Shown here one piece after another: positions 25,220-34,342 of a stretch of 64,000 nt of DNA. The stretch comes from Kineosporiaceae bacterium (GTDB taxonomy: Bacteria; Actinomycetota; Actinomycetes; Actinomycetales; Kineosporiaceae), in assembly GCA_016713225.1 (NCBI GenBank), contig JADJPO010000003.1, forward strand, positions 744,001 to 808,000. The letters are read 5' to 3'. The number at the start of each line of letters is the position of its first letter. Positions within the stretch are counted from its first letter, which is position 1. The notes beneath the pieces were generated by a model that did no database searches, had not been told where the DNA came from, and worked only from the letters and a program-made list of their open reading frames with translations. A program made the translations under genes and the position numbers.

Positions 25220-25969
25220 GTGCCCACGGTGCTGCTCGTTCGTCACGGCCGGACGACGGCCAACGCCTCCGGGATCCTGGCCGGCTGGACCCCCGGGGTC
25301 GGCTTGGACGAGGTGGGATCCGCCCAGGTGAGCGCGCTCGGCGTCCGGCTCGTCTCGCTGCCGCTGGCGGCGGTCGTGGCCAGCCCTTTGCAGCGCTGCC
25401 TCGAGACCGCGCAGGGGCTGCTCGACGCACGCGAACCGGGCCGTCGTCCGAGCCTGGACACCGACGAGGCACTGGGGGAGTGCCGGTATGGCGACTGGAC
25501 AGGCCGCCCCCTGAAAGAGCTGGCCAAGGACCCCCTCTGGCGCGTGGTGCAGGCCCACCCCTCGGCGGCCACCTTTCCGGGGCCGGAGGGTGAGTCGATG
25601 CCCACCATGCAGCACCGCGCGGTGGCGGCGGTGCGCCGACACGACGCCGCGGTGGCGGCCGAGCACGGCGAGGAGGCCCTGTGGGTGGCGGTCTCCCACG
25701 GCGATGTCATCAAGGCGGTGCTGGCCGATGCCCTCGGTATGCATCTGGATGCCTTTCAACGGATCTCGGTCGACCCGGCATCGGTGTCGGTGATCCGCTA
25801 CACCCCGCTGCGGCCGTTCGTCCTGCGCCTGAACGACAGCGGCGGTGACCTGACCGCGTTGATGCCCCGTCCGGCGCGCCGACGGCGCCCGGGTAGTGGC
25901 TCCCGAGCGAAGCGGACGACGTCCTCGGACGCCACGATCGGCGGCGAGACGGGAAGCGCCACCACCTAA
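25220..25969 (+). CDS. MSMEG_4193-type histidine phosphatase
   Basis: 249 residues of the phosphoglycerate-mutase superfamily. R8-H9-G10 holds the phosphorylated His (LLVRHGRTTAN), and H160 is in SHGD. The Arg/Glu pocket (SPLQRCLETAQ, LGECRYGDWTG) is complete. A basic tail of about 35 residues follows. TAGGCT plus 7 nt precedes the GTG. It begins the conserved cluster with DUF3090, the SCO1664-like kinase and mshC, whose joint role is not established. Confidence 0.9.
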   Translation: MPTVLLVRHGRTTANASGILAGWTPGVGLDEVGSAQVSALGVRLVSLPLAAVVASPLQRCLETAQGLLDAREPGRRPSLDTDEALGECRYGDWTGRPLKELAKDPLWRVVQAHPSAATFPGPEGESMPTMQHRAVAAVRRHDAAVAAEHGEEALWVAVSHGDVIKAVLADALGMHLDAFQRISVDPASVSVIRYTPLRPFVLRLNDSGGDLTALMPRPARRRRPGSGSRAKRTTSSDATIGGETGSATT

Positions 25970-25981
25970 TAGGGTCGGGGA

Positions 25982-26566
25982 ATGCCGCAGCTGTACGACT
26001 ACGACCCCCCCGAGCGGTTCGTCGCCGGGACCGTGGGGCAGCCCGGCGCGCGCACGTTCTTCCTCCAGGCCCGCGCGGGCACCCGCCTCACCAGCGTCGC
26101 CCTCGAGAAGGCGCAGGTCTCGATCCTGGCCGAACGGGTCGACGAGTTGCTCGACGAGGTGCTGCGGCGCAGCGGGGGCAACGCCCCGGTGCCGGCCATC
26201 GCGCCGGCCGACGCCGAGGACAACGCCCCGCTGGAGGCGCCCATCGAGGAGGAGTTCCGGGTGGGCGCCATGAGCCTGGCCTGGGCGGTCGACACCCAGC
26301 GGGTGGTCATCGAGTGCTACTCCGAGGGGCTGACCCCGGAGGTCGAGGAGGATGACGACACCGAGGGTGTCCCACCGGCCCCGACGGCCGAGGGTGATGC
26401 CGAGGGCGCCATCCTGCGGGTGAGCCTCACCGGCGGCCTTGCCCGTGCCTTCGCCAAGCGCGCCCTGGCCGTCGTGGCGGCCGGGCGTCCCCCCTGTCCT
26501 TTCTGCGCCGGCCCGCTCGACGCCGAGGGGCACATCTGCCCACGCTCCAACGGCTATCGCCGCTGA
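25982..26566 (+). CDS. DUF3090 family protein
   Basis: 194 residues, starting PQLYDYDPPERFVAGTVGQPG as in the family. The C-terminus has a Cys cluster (CPFCAGPLDAEGHICPR) that could bind zinc. It always accompanies the phosphatase upstream and the kinase-like gene downstream in actinobacteria. TAGGGT (25970-25975) plus 6 nt precedes the ATG, so it may also be transcribed separately. Biochemical function is unknown. Confidence 0.88.
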   Translation: MPQLYDYDPPERFVAGTVGQPGARTFFLQARAGTRLTSVALEKAQVSILAERVDELLDEVLRRSGGNAPVPAIAPADAEDNAPLEAPIEEEFRVGAMSLAWAVDTQRVVIECYSEGLTPEVEEDDDTEGVPPAPTAEGDAEGAILRVSLTGGLARAFAKRALAVVAAGRPPCPFCAGPLDAEGHICPRSNGYRR

Positions 26567-26588
26567 GCCGGCCGTCAGTGATGCTCCG

Positions 26589-27401
26589 GTGACCGACGAC
26601 GTGGAGGTGCTCGACGTCCTGGCCCGCGGCGAGCTGGAGATCGTGGGCCGGCTGGTCCACGCCAGCAATGCCACCCTGCTGGCGCGGTGCACCGTGGACG
26701 GCGTGAGCCGGCGATGCGTCTACAAGCCGGTGCGCGGCGAACGGCCGTTGTGGGACTTCCCGGCGCAGACGCTGGCCCGGCGGGAGGTGGCCGCCTACCG
26801 CTTGAGTGCCGCCGCGGGCTGGCACGTGGTCCCTCCGACGGTGTTGCGCGACGGACCCCACGGCCCCGGCAGTGTGCAGGCCTGGATCGAGGGTGCCGAG
26901 CCGGAGGAGATGGCCGAACCCGGTGGCGGGGTCATCGACGTGGTCGCTGCTGATGCCGTCCCGGCCGGTTGGCTGCGCGTGATCGAGGCCGAGGGCTATG
27001 ACGGCTCGCCGGTGGTGCTGGCGCACGCCGACGACGCCGAGCTGCGCGCGATGGCCGTGTTCGACATCGTGACCGACAATGCCGACCGTAAGGGTGGGCA
27101 CGTGATGCGCGAGGGTGACGGCCGACTGCGCGGCGTCGACCATGGTCTGACCTTCAACGTCGAGACCAAGCTGCGCACCGTGCTGTGGGGGTGGGCAGGG
27201 CGACGATTGGACCAGGACGCCCTGGAGCCGATCGCGCGACTCGAACAGGCCCTGGACGGCGAGCTCGGGGCAGAGCTGGCCGACCTGCTCTCGGTCGAGG
27301 AGGCCCGCCGCACGGTCGAGCGGCTCGAGCAGTTGCGCGAGGCGGGACGGTTCCCCCGGCCCGGAGTGCGGCGTCCGGCGATACCGTGGCCGGCGTTCTG
27401 A
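26589..27401 (+). CDS. SCO1664 family protein (PI3/4-kinase-like fold)
   Basis: 270 residues from the GTG at 26589, which follows the DUF3090 stop by 22 bp. Kinase-like landmarks are CVYKPVRGERPLWDFP with a likely ATP-binding Lys, REVAAYRLSAAAGW, a catalytic-loop-like FDIVTDNADRKGGH and RGVDHGLTFN with the metal-binding Asp. This resembles the atypical kinase fold of the HipA/PI3K group. The substrate is unknown. The linkage to mshC and the phosphatase suggests a shared pathway, but this is inference. Confidence 0.82.
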   Translation: MTDDVEVLDVLARGELEIVGRLVHASNATLLARCTVDGVSRRCVYKPVRGERPLWDFPAQTLARREVAAYRLSAAAGWHVVPPTVLRDGPHGPGSVQAWIEGAEPEEMAEPGGGVIDVVAADAVPAGWLRVIEAEGYDGSPVVLAHADDAELRAMAVFDIVTDNADRKGGHVMREGDGRLRGVDHGLTFNVETKLRTVLWGWAGRRLDQDALEPIARLEQALDGELGAELADLLSVEEARRTVERLEQLREAGRFPRPGVRRPAIPWPAF

Positions 27402-27444
27402 GCAGCGAGCGGCGTTCTCGACCTCGGCAGGTACGCTCGCCCTC

Positions 27445-28695
27445 GTGACCCGCTGGCCCGCCCCGCCCCTGCCCGACCTGCCCGGACAGGGCACTGCCGT
27501 TCGGCTGCACGACACCGCCACCGGCGACCTGCTCCCCGCCGCGGCCGGGCCCTCGGCCCGGATGTACGTCTGCGGGATCACGCCCTACGACGCCACGCAC
27601 CTGGGGCACGCCGCGACCTACGTCGGCTTCGACCTGCTCAACCGGGCCTGGCGCGACGCCGGGCTGGACGTGAGGTACGTGCAGAACGTCACCGACGTGG
27701 ACGACCCGTTGCTCGAGCGAGCGGCGGCGACCGGGGTCGACTGGCACGACCTGGCGGTGCAACAGACCCAGCTGTTCGCCGACGACATGGCGGCGCTCGC
27801 GGTGATCCCGCCGGAGCAGTATCTCGGGGTGATCGACACCCTGCCCCTGGTGGTGGATGCCGTGCAGCGGCTGATCGCCTCGGGCCACGCGTACACCGTG
27901 CCGGGCCACGGCGGCGAACCGGACGGCGACGTCTACTTCGCCATCAACGCCGACCCGCGTTTCGGCGAGGTATCCCACCTGGACGACGCCACCATGACCG
28001 CGATCTTCGCCGAACGGGGCGGCGATCCGGCTCGGCCGGGCAAGAAGCACCCGCTGGATCCGCTGCTCTGGCGCGTGGCGCGGCCCGACGAGCCGGAGTG
28101 GGACGGGCAGACCCTCGGCCGCGGCCGGCCCGGGTGGCACATCGAGTGCACCACGATCGCGCTCGAACACCTGGGCATGTCCTTCGACGTGCAGGGCGGC
28201 GGATCCGACCTGGCGTTCCCCCACCACGAGATGGGCGCCTCCCACGCCCACGCCCTGACCGGTGAGTACCCGTTCGCGAAGGTCTACGCGCACGCCGGCA
28301 TGGTGGGCTACGAGGGCCACAAGATGAGCAAGTCGCGGGGCAACCTGGTGCTGGTCTCGCGGCTGCGCGCCGCGGGGGAGTCACCGGCGGCGATCCGGTT
28401 GGCCCTGCTGGCCCACCACTACCGCAGTGACTGGGAGTGGACCGACGCCGATCTGAGCGCGGCGCGGCTTCGGCTGGCCCGATGGCGCGAGGCCGTGGCC
28501 CGCCGGACCGGGGCCGATGCGGCACCGGTGCTGGCCGGCGTCCGCGCCCGGCTGGCGAACGACCTGGACGCCCCGGGGGCACTGGAGCTGGTGGACGGCT
28601 GGGCCGAGGCCACGCTGGCAGGGGCGTCGTCCTCAGCCGATGCCGGCGACCTGGTCAGCCGCACCGTCGACGCGTTGCTCGGCGTCCAGCTCTGA
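27445..28695 (+). CDS. mshC: cysteine:1-D-myo-inosityl 2-amino-2-deoxy-glucopyranoside ligase MshC
   Basis: 416 residues. It ligates cysteine to GlcN-inositol with ATP, the third-from-last product on the way to mycothiol. It is a cysteinyl-tRNA-synthetase-like class I enzyme: zinc-site C43 (MYVCGITPYD), HLGH (52-55) and KMSKS (293-297). It lacks the tRNA-binding C-terminal extension of CysS, and the phrase PYDATHLGHA distinguishes MshC. TACGCT (27432-27437) plus 7 nt precedes the GTG. A large bidirectional hairpin starts right after the stop. Confidence 0.93.
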   Translation: MTRWPAPPLPDLPGQGTAVRLHDTATGDLLPAAAGPSARMYVCGITPYDATHLGHAATYVGFDLLNRAWRDAGLDVRYVQNVTDVDDPLLERAAATGVDWHDLAVQQTQLFADDMAALAVIPPEQYLGVIDTLPLVVDAVQRLIASGHAYTVPGHGGEPDGDVYFAINADPRFGEVSHLDDATMTAIFAERGGDPARPGKKHPLDPLLWRVARPDEPEWDGQTLGRGRPGWHIECTTIALEHLGMSFDVQGGGSDLAFPHHEMGASHAHALTGEYPFAKVYAHAGMVGYEGHKMSKSRGNLVLVSRLRAAGESPAAIRLALLAHHYRSDWEWTDADLSAARLRLARWREAVARRTGADAAPVLAGVRARLANDLDAPGALELVDGWAEATLAGASSSADAGDLVSRTVDALLGVQL

Positions 28696-28766
28696 CCATG
28701 ATCGCCGTTTGATCGCAGTCTGCTCCGGCTGGAGCGGAGCAAACTGCGATCAGATGACGATCATGG
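28696..28766. terminator. long bidirectional hairpin terminator between mshC and PAC2
   Basis: Two 32-nt arms (28696-28727 and 28735-28766) around a 7-nt loop. 28 positions pair perfectly and the other four are transitions, so on either RNA strand two form G-U wobbles. The arms contain CCATGATCG, TGATCGCAGT and TGCTCCG. It separates convergent genes. Confidence 0.8.
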
Positions 28767-28804
28767 GATGGGGTGGGGGGTGCCGTAGGGGGGCCGTGGT
28801 GGCC

Positions 28805-29671
28805 TCAGCCGCGGTTGGGCTCGTCGCCCCGGCGACGCAGGTACCGCTCGAACTCACGCGCAATCGCCTCACCACTGGCCTCGGGCAGGTCGGCGGTGTC
28901 CTTGGCATCCTCGAGCTGACGCACGTAGGCGCCGATCTCGCCGTCCTCCTCGGCCAGCTCGTCGACACCGTGCTCCCAGGCGCGAGCGTCCTCGGGCAGG
29001 TCACCCAGCGGCACCGTCAGGTCGAGTGACTCCTCGACCCGGCGCAGCAACGCCAGGGTGGCCTTGGGCGAGGGCGGCTGCCCGACGTAGTGCGGTACCG
29101 CAGCCCACAGGGACAACCCGGGAAGGCCGACCGCGGTGGCGCTGTCCTGCAGCACGCCGACGATGCCGGTCGATCCCTCGTAGGTCGAGGCCTCCACACC
29201 CAGCCGCTGCTGGATGTCGGCATGCTCACTGGTGCCGGTGACCGGGATCGGGCGGGTGTGCGGCACGTCGGCCAACAGGGCGGCCAGGGTGACCAGGGTG
29301 GTCACGCCCAACTCGTCAGCCAGACCGAGCAGTTCGCTGATGTAGGCCCGCCACCGCATCGAGGGTTCGACGCCGCGCACCAGCACCAGGTCACGCTCGG
29401 CCCCAGGGGGGCTGGCGACGTAGATGCGCGTGGTCGGCCAGGTGAGCTTGCGCCGTCCGCCCTCGATACTGACCACCGGACGGTTGACCTGGAAGTCGTG
29501 ATAATGCTCCGGGTCGAACTCGGTCAGTGGCGTGGCCTGCCAGACGTTCTGCATGTGGGCCACCGCGCCGCTGGCTGCCTCACCGGCGTCGTTCCAGCCC
29601 TCGAAAGCCGCCAGCATCACGGGATCGCGCAGCGTGGGCAGCGCGCTGTCACCCTGCGCTCGCTCGCTCAC
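28805..29671 (-). CDS. PAC2 family protein
   Basis: 288 residues. The PAC2 fold, named after a eukaryotic proteasome-assembly chaperone, is recognisable from LAAFEGWNDAGEAASGAVAH, LVLVRGVEPSMRWRAY, TLVTLAALLADVPHTRPIPV and LSLWAAVPHYV. The C-terminal ~50 residues are acidic and helical. A GGAGGGAG ribosome site precedes the GTG. In actinobacteria it lies in the same neighbourhood as the proteasome genes (Rv2125 position), but no assembly role is proven. Confidence 0.85.
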   Translation of the reverse strand: MSERAQGDSALPTLRDPVMLAAFEGWNDAGEAASGAVAHMQNVWQATPLTEFDPEHYHDFQVNRPVVSIEGGRRKLTWPTTRIYVASPPGAERDLVLVRGVEPSMRWRAYISELLGLADELGVTTLVTLAALLADVPHTRPIPVTGTSEHADIQQRLGVEASTYEGSTGIVGVLQDSATAVGLPGLSLWAAVPHYVGQPPSPKATLALLRRVEESLDLTVPLGDLPEDARAWEHGVDELAEEDGEIGAYVRQLEDAKDTADLPEASGEAIAREFERYLRRRGDEPNRG

Positions 29672-29727
29672 GCCGTCTCCCTCCGCAGCAACCGGCCGGT
29701 CACCTACCGGCCCAGCCTACGGTCACC

Positions 29728-31305
29728 CTAGGCCCCGTGGTCCAGCAGGTCGTGCAGGCCCATGGGTTCATCTCGGAAGATGCGGGCGTCCATCAGACGC
29801 AGGTCCGCGGCAACCTGCGGCGCGAAATCCATCATGTCGAGCACGTCACGCTGCAGGTTCACCCCGGGCGCGATCTCGATCAGCTCCAGCCCCGTGGCCG
29901 TGGCCCGGAACACCGCCCGCTCGGTGACATAGAGCACCCGCTGTCCGGTGGCTGCGTGACGCCCGTTGAAGGTGATCTGTTCCACCCGCGGCACCAACTT
30001 GTGGTGGCGCCCCTCTCGCTCGACGGTCAAGCGCCCCTCACCGACGCTCACCTGTAGGCCGCCCGCCGTGAAGGTGCCGGTGAACACCACCGTGCGAGCG
30101 CTCTGACTGATGTTGATGAACCCACCGGCACCCGTGAGCCGGCTACCGAAGCGCGAGACGTTGACGTCGCCGTCGGAATCGAGCTGCGCCATGCCCAGCA
30201 CGGCGAGATCGAGCCCGCCGCCGTCGTAGAAGTCGAACTGCTGGTTCTGATCGATCACGGCGTCCGGGTTGACCGCGGCCCCGAAGTTCAGGCCGGACGC
30301 CGGTACGCCACCGATCACCCCCGGTTCAGCGGTCAGCGTGACCAGGTCGAGCACCGACTCCTCGGCGGCCACCGCAGCCACCCCTTCGGGCATCCCGATC
30401 CCCAGGTTCACCACCCCGCCCAGCGGCAGCTCCAGAGCGGCCCGCCGAGCGACCACCTTGCGGGCGTCCAGCGGGATCGGCTCGAGCGTGCTCAGCGGAA
30501 CCCGCAGCCGGTGGGCGAAGGCCGGCGAGTACGGCGTGGCATACGTCTGCGGGTGCAGTTCACGGTCGGCGATCACCACGGCGTCCACCAGGATGTGCGG
30601 GATCTTCACCAGCCGGGGGTCGAGTGTGCCGGCCTCGGCCAGCCGCTCGACCTGCACGATGACCTTGCCACCACTGTTGTGGGCGGCCATGGCCATCGCC
30701 AGCCCGTCGAGGGTGAGGGCCTCACGCTCCATGGTGATGTTGCCGTCCTCGTCGGCCGTGGTGCCGCGCAGCAGGGCGACGTCGATCGGGAACGTCTTGT
30801 AGAACAACAGCTCCTCGCCGCCGAGCGTCACCAGCTCGACGACGTCCTCGGTCGAGATGTCGTTGATCCGGCCGCCGTCGTGGCGAGGGTCGACGAAGGT
30901 GTGCAGGCCGATCCGACTGAGCGTGCCGGGCTTGCCGGCGGCGATGTCGCGGTACAGGTGGCTGATCACACCTTGCGGCAGGTTCCAGCCCTGGATCTTG
31001 CCCTGGACGGCGAGCTGCGCCACCTTCGGGATCAGGCCCCAGTGGCCGCCGATCACCCGGCGCAACAGCCCGGGGACGGCGAGCCGATTGAGCCCCCGGA
31101 CGTTGCCGTCGCCCTGGCCCGCCGCGAACAGCAACGTGAGGTCGCCCGGTTCACCGGTGTCGGCAAAACGTTCGGCCAGTGCGGCTAGTAGGTGGTCCGG
31201 CGTGCCGATGCCGACGAATCCGGAGGTCGCGATGGTGTCGCCGGGTCGCACCAGCGACACGGCGTGTGCGGGCGTGGGCAGCAAGGGACGATGCACGGTC
31301 CTCAT
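29728..31305 (-). CDS. acyl-CoA:carboxylate CoA-transferase (fused A and B subunits)
   Basis: 525 residues from the ATG at 31305 (an ATG at 31326 would add seven). It contains both halves of a class I CoA-transferase. The N-terminal half has GDTIATSGFVGIGTPDHLL and the oxyanion-type GGHWGLIPK; the C-terminal half has GIGMPEGV and the catalytic Glu at 327 in AEPGVIGG. Members exchange CoA between acetyl- or propionyl-CoA and short carboxylates. It is divergent from a branched-chain-type ABC importer, which may supply its acid substrate (inference). Confidence 0.88.
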   Translation of the reverse strand: MRTVHRPLLPTPAHAVSLVRPGDTIATSGFVGIGTPDHLLAALAERFADTGEPGDLTLLFAAGQGDGNVRGLNRLAVPGLLRRVIGGHWGLIPKVAQLAVQGKIQGWNLPQGVISHLYRDIAAGKPGTLSRIGLHTFVDPRHDGGRINDISTEDVVELVTLGGEELLFYKTFPIDVALLRGTTADEDGNITMEREALTLDGLAMAMAAHNSGGKVIVQVERLAEAGTLDPRLVKIPHILVDAVVIADRELHPQTYATPYSPAFAHRLRVPLSTLEPIPLDARKVVARRAALELPLGGVVNLGIGMPEGVAAVAAEESVLDLVTLTAEPGVIGGVPASGLNFGAAVNPDAVIDQNQQFDFYDGGGLDLAVLGMAQLDSDGDVNVSRFGSRLTGAGGFINISQSARTVVFTGTFTAGGLQVSVGEGRLTVEREGRHHKLVPRVEQITFNGRHAATGQRVLYVTERAVFRATATGLELIEIAPGVNLQRDVLDMMDFAPQVAADLRLMDARIFRDEPMGLHDLLDHGA

Positions 31306-31557
31306 TCTGGCGGCTGGATCGCCCATCCCGCCGGGACTGCCAGGACGGATCTGCCAACGTTGTCTTTCCCACTCGCCCGAGCGGCCGTCGCCCCGAGCCC
31401 TTCACCGCAGCGGATCACCACCGGTCGGCTCGCCTCGGATCACTCCCTTGTCTTCACCGACCACGCACGATAAGAGTGGATTGTTGGCATTCAACCGTTT
31501 CAGGGTTTTTGGGGTGGGTAGTTGCTGCAGTGCCCCTTTCGGTGAAGACGAGGTGCC

Positions 31558-32331
31558 GTGCCGGACGACGACGCAGCCAGCGTCCCCTTGCTGCACACCG
31601 AGGGGTTGACCAAGGCGTTCCGCGGCTTCCTGGCGGTCGACCAGGTCGACCTGACGGTGAGCGAGGGCAGTATTCACGCTCTGGTCGGGCCCAACGGGGC
31701 GGGCAAGACCACCTTGTTCAACCTGCTGACCGGTTTTCTCACCCCGACCTCTGGTCGAGTGAGCTTTCGGGGTGCCGACATCACCGGGGCGCCGCCGGAC
31801 CGGGTGGCGCACCTCGGCATCACCCGCTCGTTCCAGATCACCAGCCTGTTCGATCAGCTGACCCCGATCGATCACCTGGAGTTGGCGTTGCAGGGCCTGA
31901 CCCGCCAGGGACTGCGGTTCTGGGTCAGCGAACGGCGCATGCACCAGGCCCGGCCGCGGGCCCTCGACCTGCTCGATCAGGTCGGGCTGGCCGACCAGGG
32001 CGAGCAGTTGGTCGGCGCCCTGGCCTACGGCCGTAAGCGGGCGCTCGAGCTCGCCCTCGCGTTGGCGCTCGAGCCCCGGCTCATGCTGCTCGACGAACCC
32101 ACGGCCGGCATGGGCGTCGAGGATGTGCAGCGCACCATCGACCTGATCGGGCGGGTGGCGCACGGGCGCACCGTCGTCCTGGTCGATCACAACATGCACG
32201 TGGTGGGCAGCCTGGCCGACCGGGTCACCGTGCTGCAGCAGGGCCGGATCCTCGCCGAGGGCAGCTACGAGCAGGTCCGACGGGATCCCCGCGTGATCAC
32301 GGCCTATCTCGGCGAGGTGGCCGATGAGTGA
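31558..32331 (+). CDS. LivG-type ABC ATPase
   Basis: 257 residues. Walker A is GPNGAGKTT and Walker B LMLLDEPTAGM, with the LivG-typical insertion ITRSFQITSLFDQLT. It is the first gene of a five-gene importer operon in the order ATPase, ATPase, binding protein, permease, permease. A GAGG lies about 5 nt before the GTG. The 252-bp gap before it holds the promoters of this operon and the divergent CoA-transferase but no clear operator. Confidence 0.9.
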   Translation: MPDDDAASVPLLHTEGLTKAFRGFLAVDQVDLTVSEGSIHALVGPNGAGKTTLFNLLTGFLTPTSGRVSFRGADITGAPPDRVAHLGITRSFQITSLFDQLTPIDHLELALQGLTRQGLRFWVSERRMHQARPRALDLLDQVGLADQGEQLVGALAYGRKRALELALALALEPRLMLLDEPTAGMGVEDVQRTIDLIGRVAHGRTVVLVDHNMHVVGSLADRVTVLQQGRILAEGSYEQVRRDPRVITAYLGEVADE

Positions 32332-33040
32332 GGCCGCAGCGCTCCCGCGACTCGTCGTCCAGGGCCTGTCGGCCTGGTACGGCCAGGCCCAGGCGCTACG
32401 CGAGGTCGACCTCGACGTGGCTGCCGGCGAGGTCGTCACCCTGGTGGGCCGCAACGGCGCCGGCAAGTCGACCCTGTTGCGGGCCGTGATGGGCCTGCAC
32501 CGCGAGGTGCACGGCCGCATCGTCCTCGACGGGGTGGACGTGAGCGACCGCCCGGCTCACCGACGAGCCCGCGCCGGGCTCGGCTGGGTGCCTGACGACC
32601 GTGGCATCTATGCCTCGTTGACCGTCGCCGAGAACCTGACCCTGCCCCCGCTGTCGAGCAGCGGCGGATGGCCGCTGGAGCGGGTGTACGAGACGTTCCC
32701 GGCGCTCGCCGACCGGCGGGCCGCCTGGGGCACGACGCTCTCCGGCGGTGAGCAGCAGATGCTCGCCATCGCCCGGGTGCTGCGCAGCGGCAGCCGGGTG
32801 CTGTTGCTCGACGAGCCCACCGAGGGGCTGGCCCCGGTGATCGTCGCCCGGATCGGCGACGTGCTCCGAACGGTCGCCGCCGACGGCATCGCGGTGCTGC
32901 TGGTCGAACAGAACAGCCGGTTCGCCACCACCGTCGCCGCCCGCCATTACCTGCTCGCGCAGGGGCGCCTGGTCGCCCACCTCAGCAACCACGACTTCGT
33001 GCAGCGCCGGGAGGAACTGCTCGAGCACCTCGGAATGTGA
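32324..33040 (+). CDS. LivF-type ABC ATPase
   Basis: 238 residues. Walker A is GRNGAGKST, the signature LSGGEQQML and Walker B VLLLDEPTEGL. The GLGWVPDDRGIYASLTV segment is typical of LivF. It overlaps livG by 8 nt. With LivG it powers the permease pair LivH/LivM encoded downstream. Confidence 0.9.
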   Translation: MSEAAALPRLVVQGLSAWYGQAQALREVDLDVAAGEVVTLVGRNGAGKSTLLRAVMGLHREVHGRIVLDGVDVSDRPAHRRARAGLGWVPDDRGIYASLTVAENLTLPPLSSSGGWPLERVYETFPALADRRAAWGTTLSGGEQQMLAIARVLRSGSRVLLLDEPTEGLAPVIVARIGDVLRTVAADGIAVLLVEQNSRFATTVAARHYLLAQGRLVAHLSNHDFVQRREELLEHLGM

Positions 33041-33065
33041 CCGTCCAGCCGAAGGGACCACGCTC

Positions 33066-34328
33066 ATGCGTCCGTCGAACCTGTTCACCACCGCCGTCGT
33101 CACCGGTGCGCTGCTCACCCTGGCTGCCTGCGGCCAGGGCGGTCCCGGCGCCTCCGCTGGGGGAGCGCTGACCGACGACAAGGTGGTGCTCGCCGTCCTC
33201 AATGACGCCTCGGGCGTCTACAAGGACCTGTCCGGGCCGAACAGCGTCGAGGCGGTCCGGATGGCCGTCGACGACTACAAGGCCGCCCACGGCGCCGACG
33301 CGGTGGCGAAGACCATCGAGGTGATCAGCGCCGACCACCAGAACAAGCCCGAGATCGCCAACACCAAGGCCCAGGAGATGTACGACCGTCAGCAGGCCGA
33401 CCTCATCCTGGACGTGCCGACCTCCTCGGCCGCGCTCGCCGTGGCCAAACAGGCCGCCACCAAGAAGAAGTTGTTCATCGACATCGGCGCCGCGAGCACC
33501 GAACTGACCGGCAAGCAGTGCAACCGGTATACCTACCACTGGGCTTACGACACCTACATGCTGGCCAACGGCACCGGCACCACGGTCACCGCCAACGGCG
33601 CGAAGAAGTGGTCGATCATCTACCCGGACTACGCCTTCGGGCAGGACATGACCAAGTCCTTCACCGCCGCAGTGACCAAGGCCGGCGGCACCGTGGGGAC
33701 GACGATCCCCACGCCGTTCCCGAACGACAACTTCGCCACCTTCCTGACCAAGGCGGCGGCCTCGAAGCCGGATGTCATCGGCACCATGCAGGCCGGCGGT
33801 GACCTGATCAACCTGGTCAAGCAGTACAACGAGGCGGGCCTGCGCCAGCAGGGGATCGGACTGTCGGTCGGTCTGATGTTCATCACCGACATCCACTCCC
33901 TCGGCGTCGAGCCGTTCGCCGGCACCACGTTCACCGAGGCCTGGTACTGGAACTTCGACGAGACCAACCGGGCCTGGGCCGAGAAGTTCACCGCGCGGAC
34001 GAAGACCCGGCCCTCCTTCGCCCACGCGGCGAACTACTCCGCCGCCCTGCAGTACCTGGAGGCGGTGCAGGCCGCCGGTTCGGACGACGCCGAGAAGGTC
34101 ATCGGGCAGCTGGACGGCAAGAAGCTCCAGGACGTCTTCCTGCGCGGCGCCACCATTCGTGCCGAGGATCACCGGGTGATCCACGACGTCTACCTCGCCC
34201 AGGTCAAGACGGCAGCCGAGGTCACCGGCGACTGGGACTACGAGAAGATCCTGTCCACCATCCCGGCCGAGAGGGCCTTCCGGCCGGTGGCGGACTCCAC
34301 GGCGGCCGGCTGCACGTTGGCCGGCTGA
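33066..34328 (+). CDS. branched-chain-type substrate-binding lipoprotein
   Basis: 420 residues. The lipoprotein signal ends in LTLAAC. The body is a periplasmic-binding-protein type I fold of the Leu/Ile/Val or urea/aromatic-acid group: VVLAVLNDASGVYKDLSGPN, AKKWSIIYPDYAFGQDM and AEAWYWNFDETNRAWAEKF-like segments. GAAGGGA precedes the ATG. It delivers the ligand to LivH/LivM. This subgroup is frequently linked to organic or aromatic acids rather than amino acids. Confidence 0.87.
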   Translation: MRPSNLFTTAVVTGALLTLAACGQGGPGASAGGALTDDKVVLAVLNDASGVYKDLSGPNSVEAVRMAVDDYKAAHGADAVAKTIEVISADHQNKPEIANTKAQEMYDRQQADLILDVPTSSAALAVAKQAATKKKLFIDIGAASTELTGKQCNRYTYHWAYDTYMLANGTGTTVTANGAKKWSIIYPDYAFGQDMTKSFTAAVTKAGGTVGTTIPTPFPNDNFATFLTKAAASKPDVIGTMQAGGDLINLVKQYNEAGLRQQGIGLSVGLMFITDIHSLGVEPFAGTTFTEAWYWNFDETNRAWAEKFTARTKTRPSFAHAANYSAALQYLEAVQAAGSDDAEKVIGQLDGKKLQDVFLRGATIRAEDHRVIHDVYLAQVKTAAEVTGDWDYEKILSTIPAERAFRPVADSTAAGCTLAG

Positions 34329-34342
34329 CGAGGGCGGACCAG

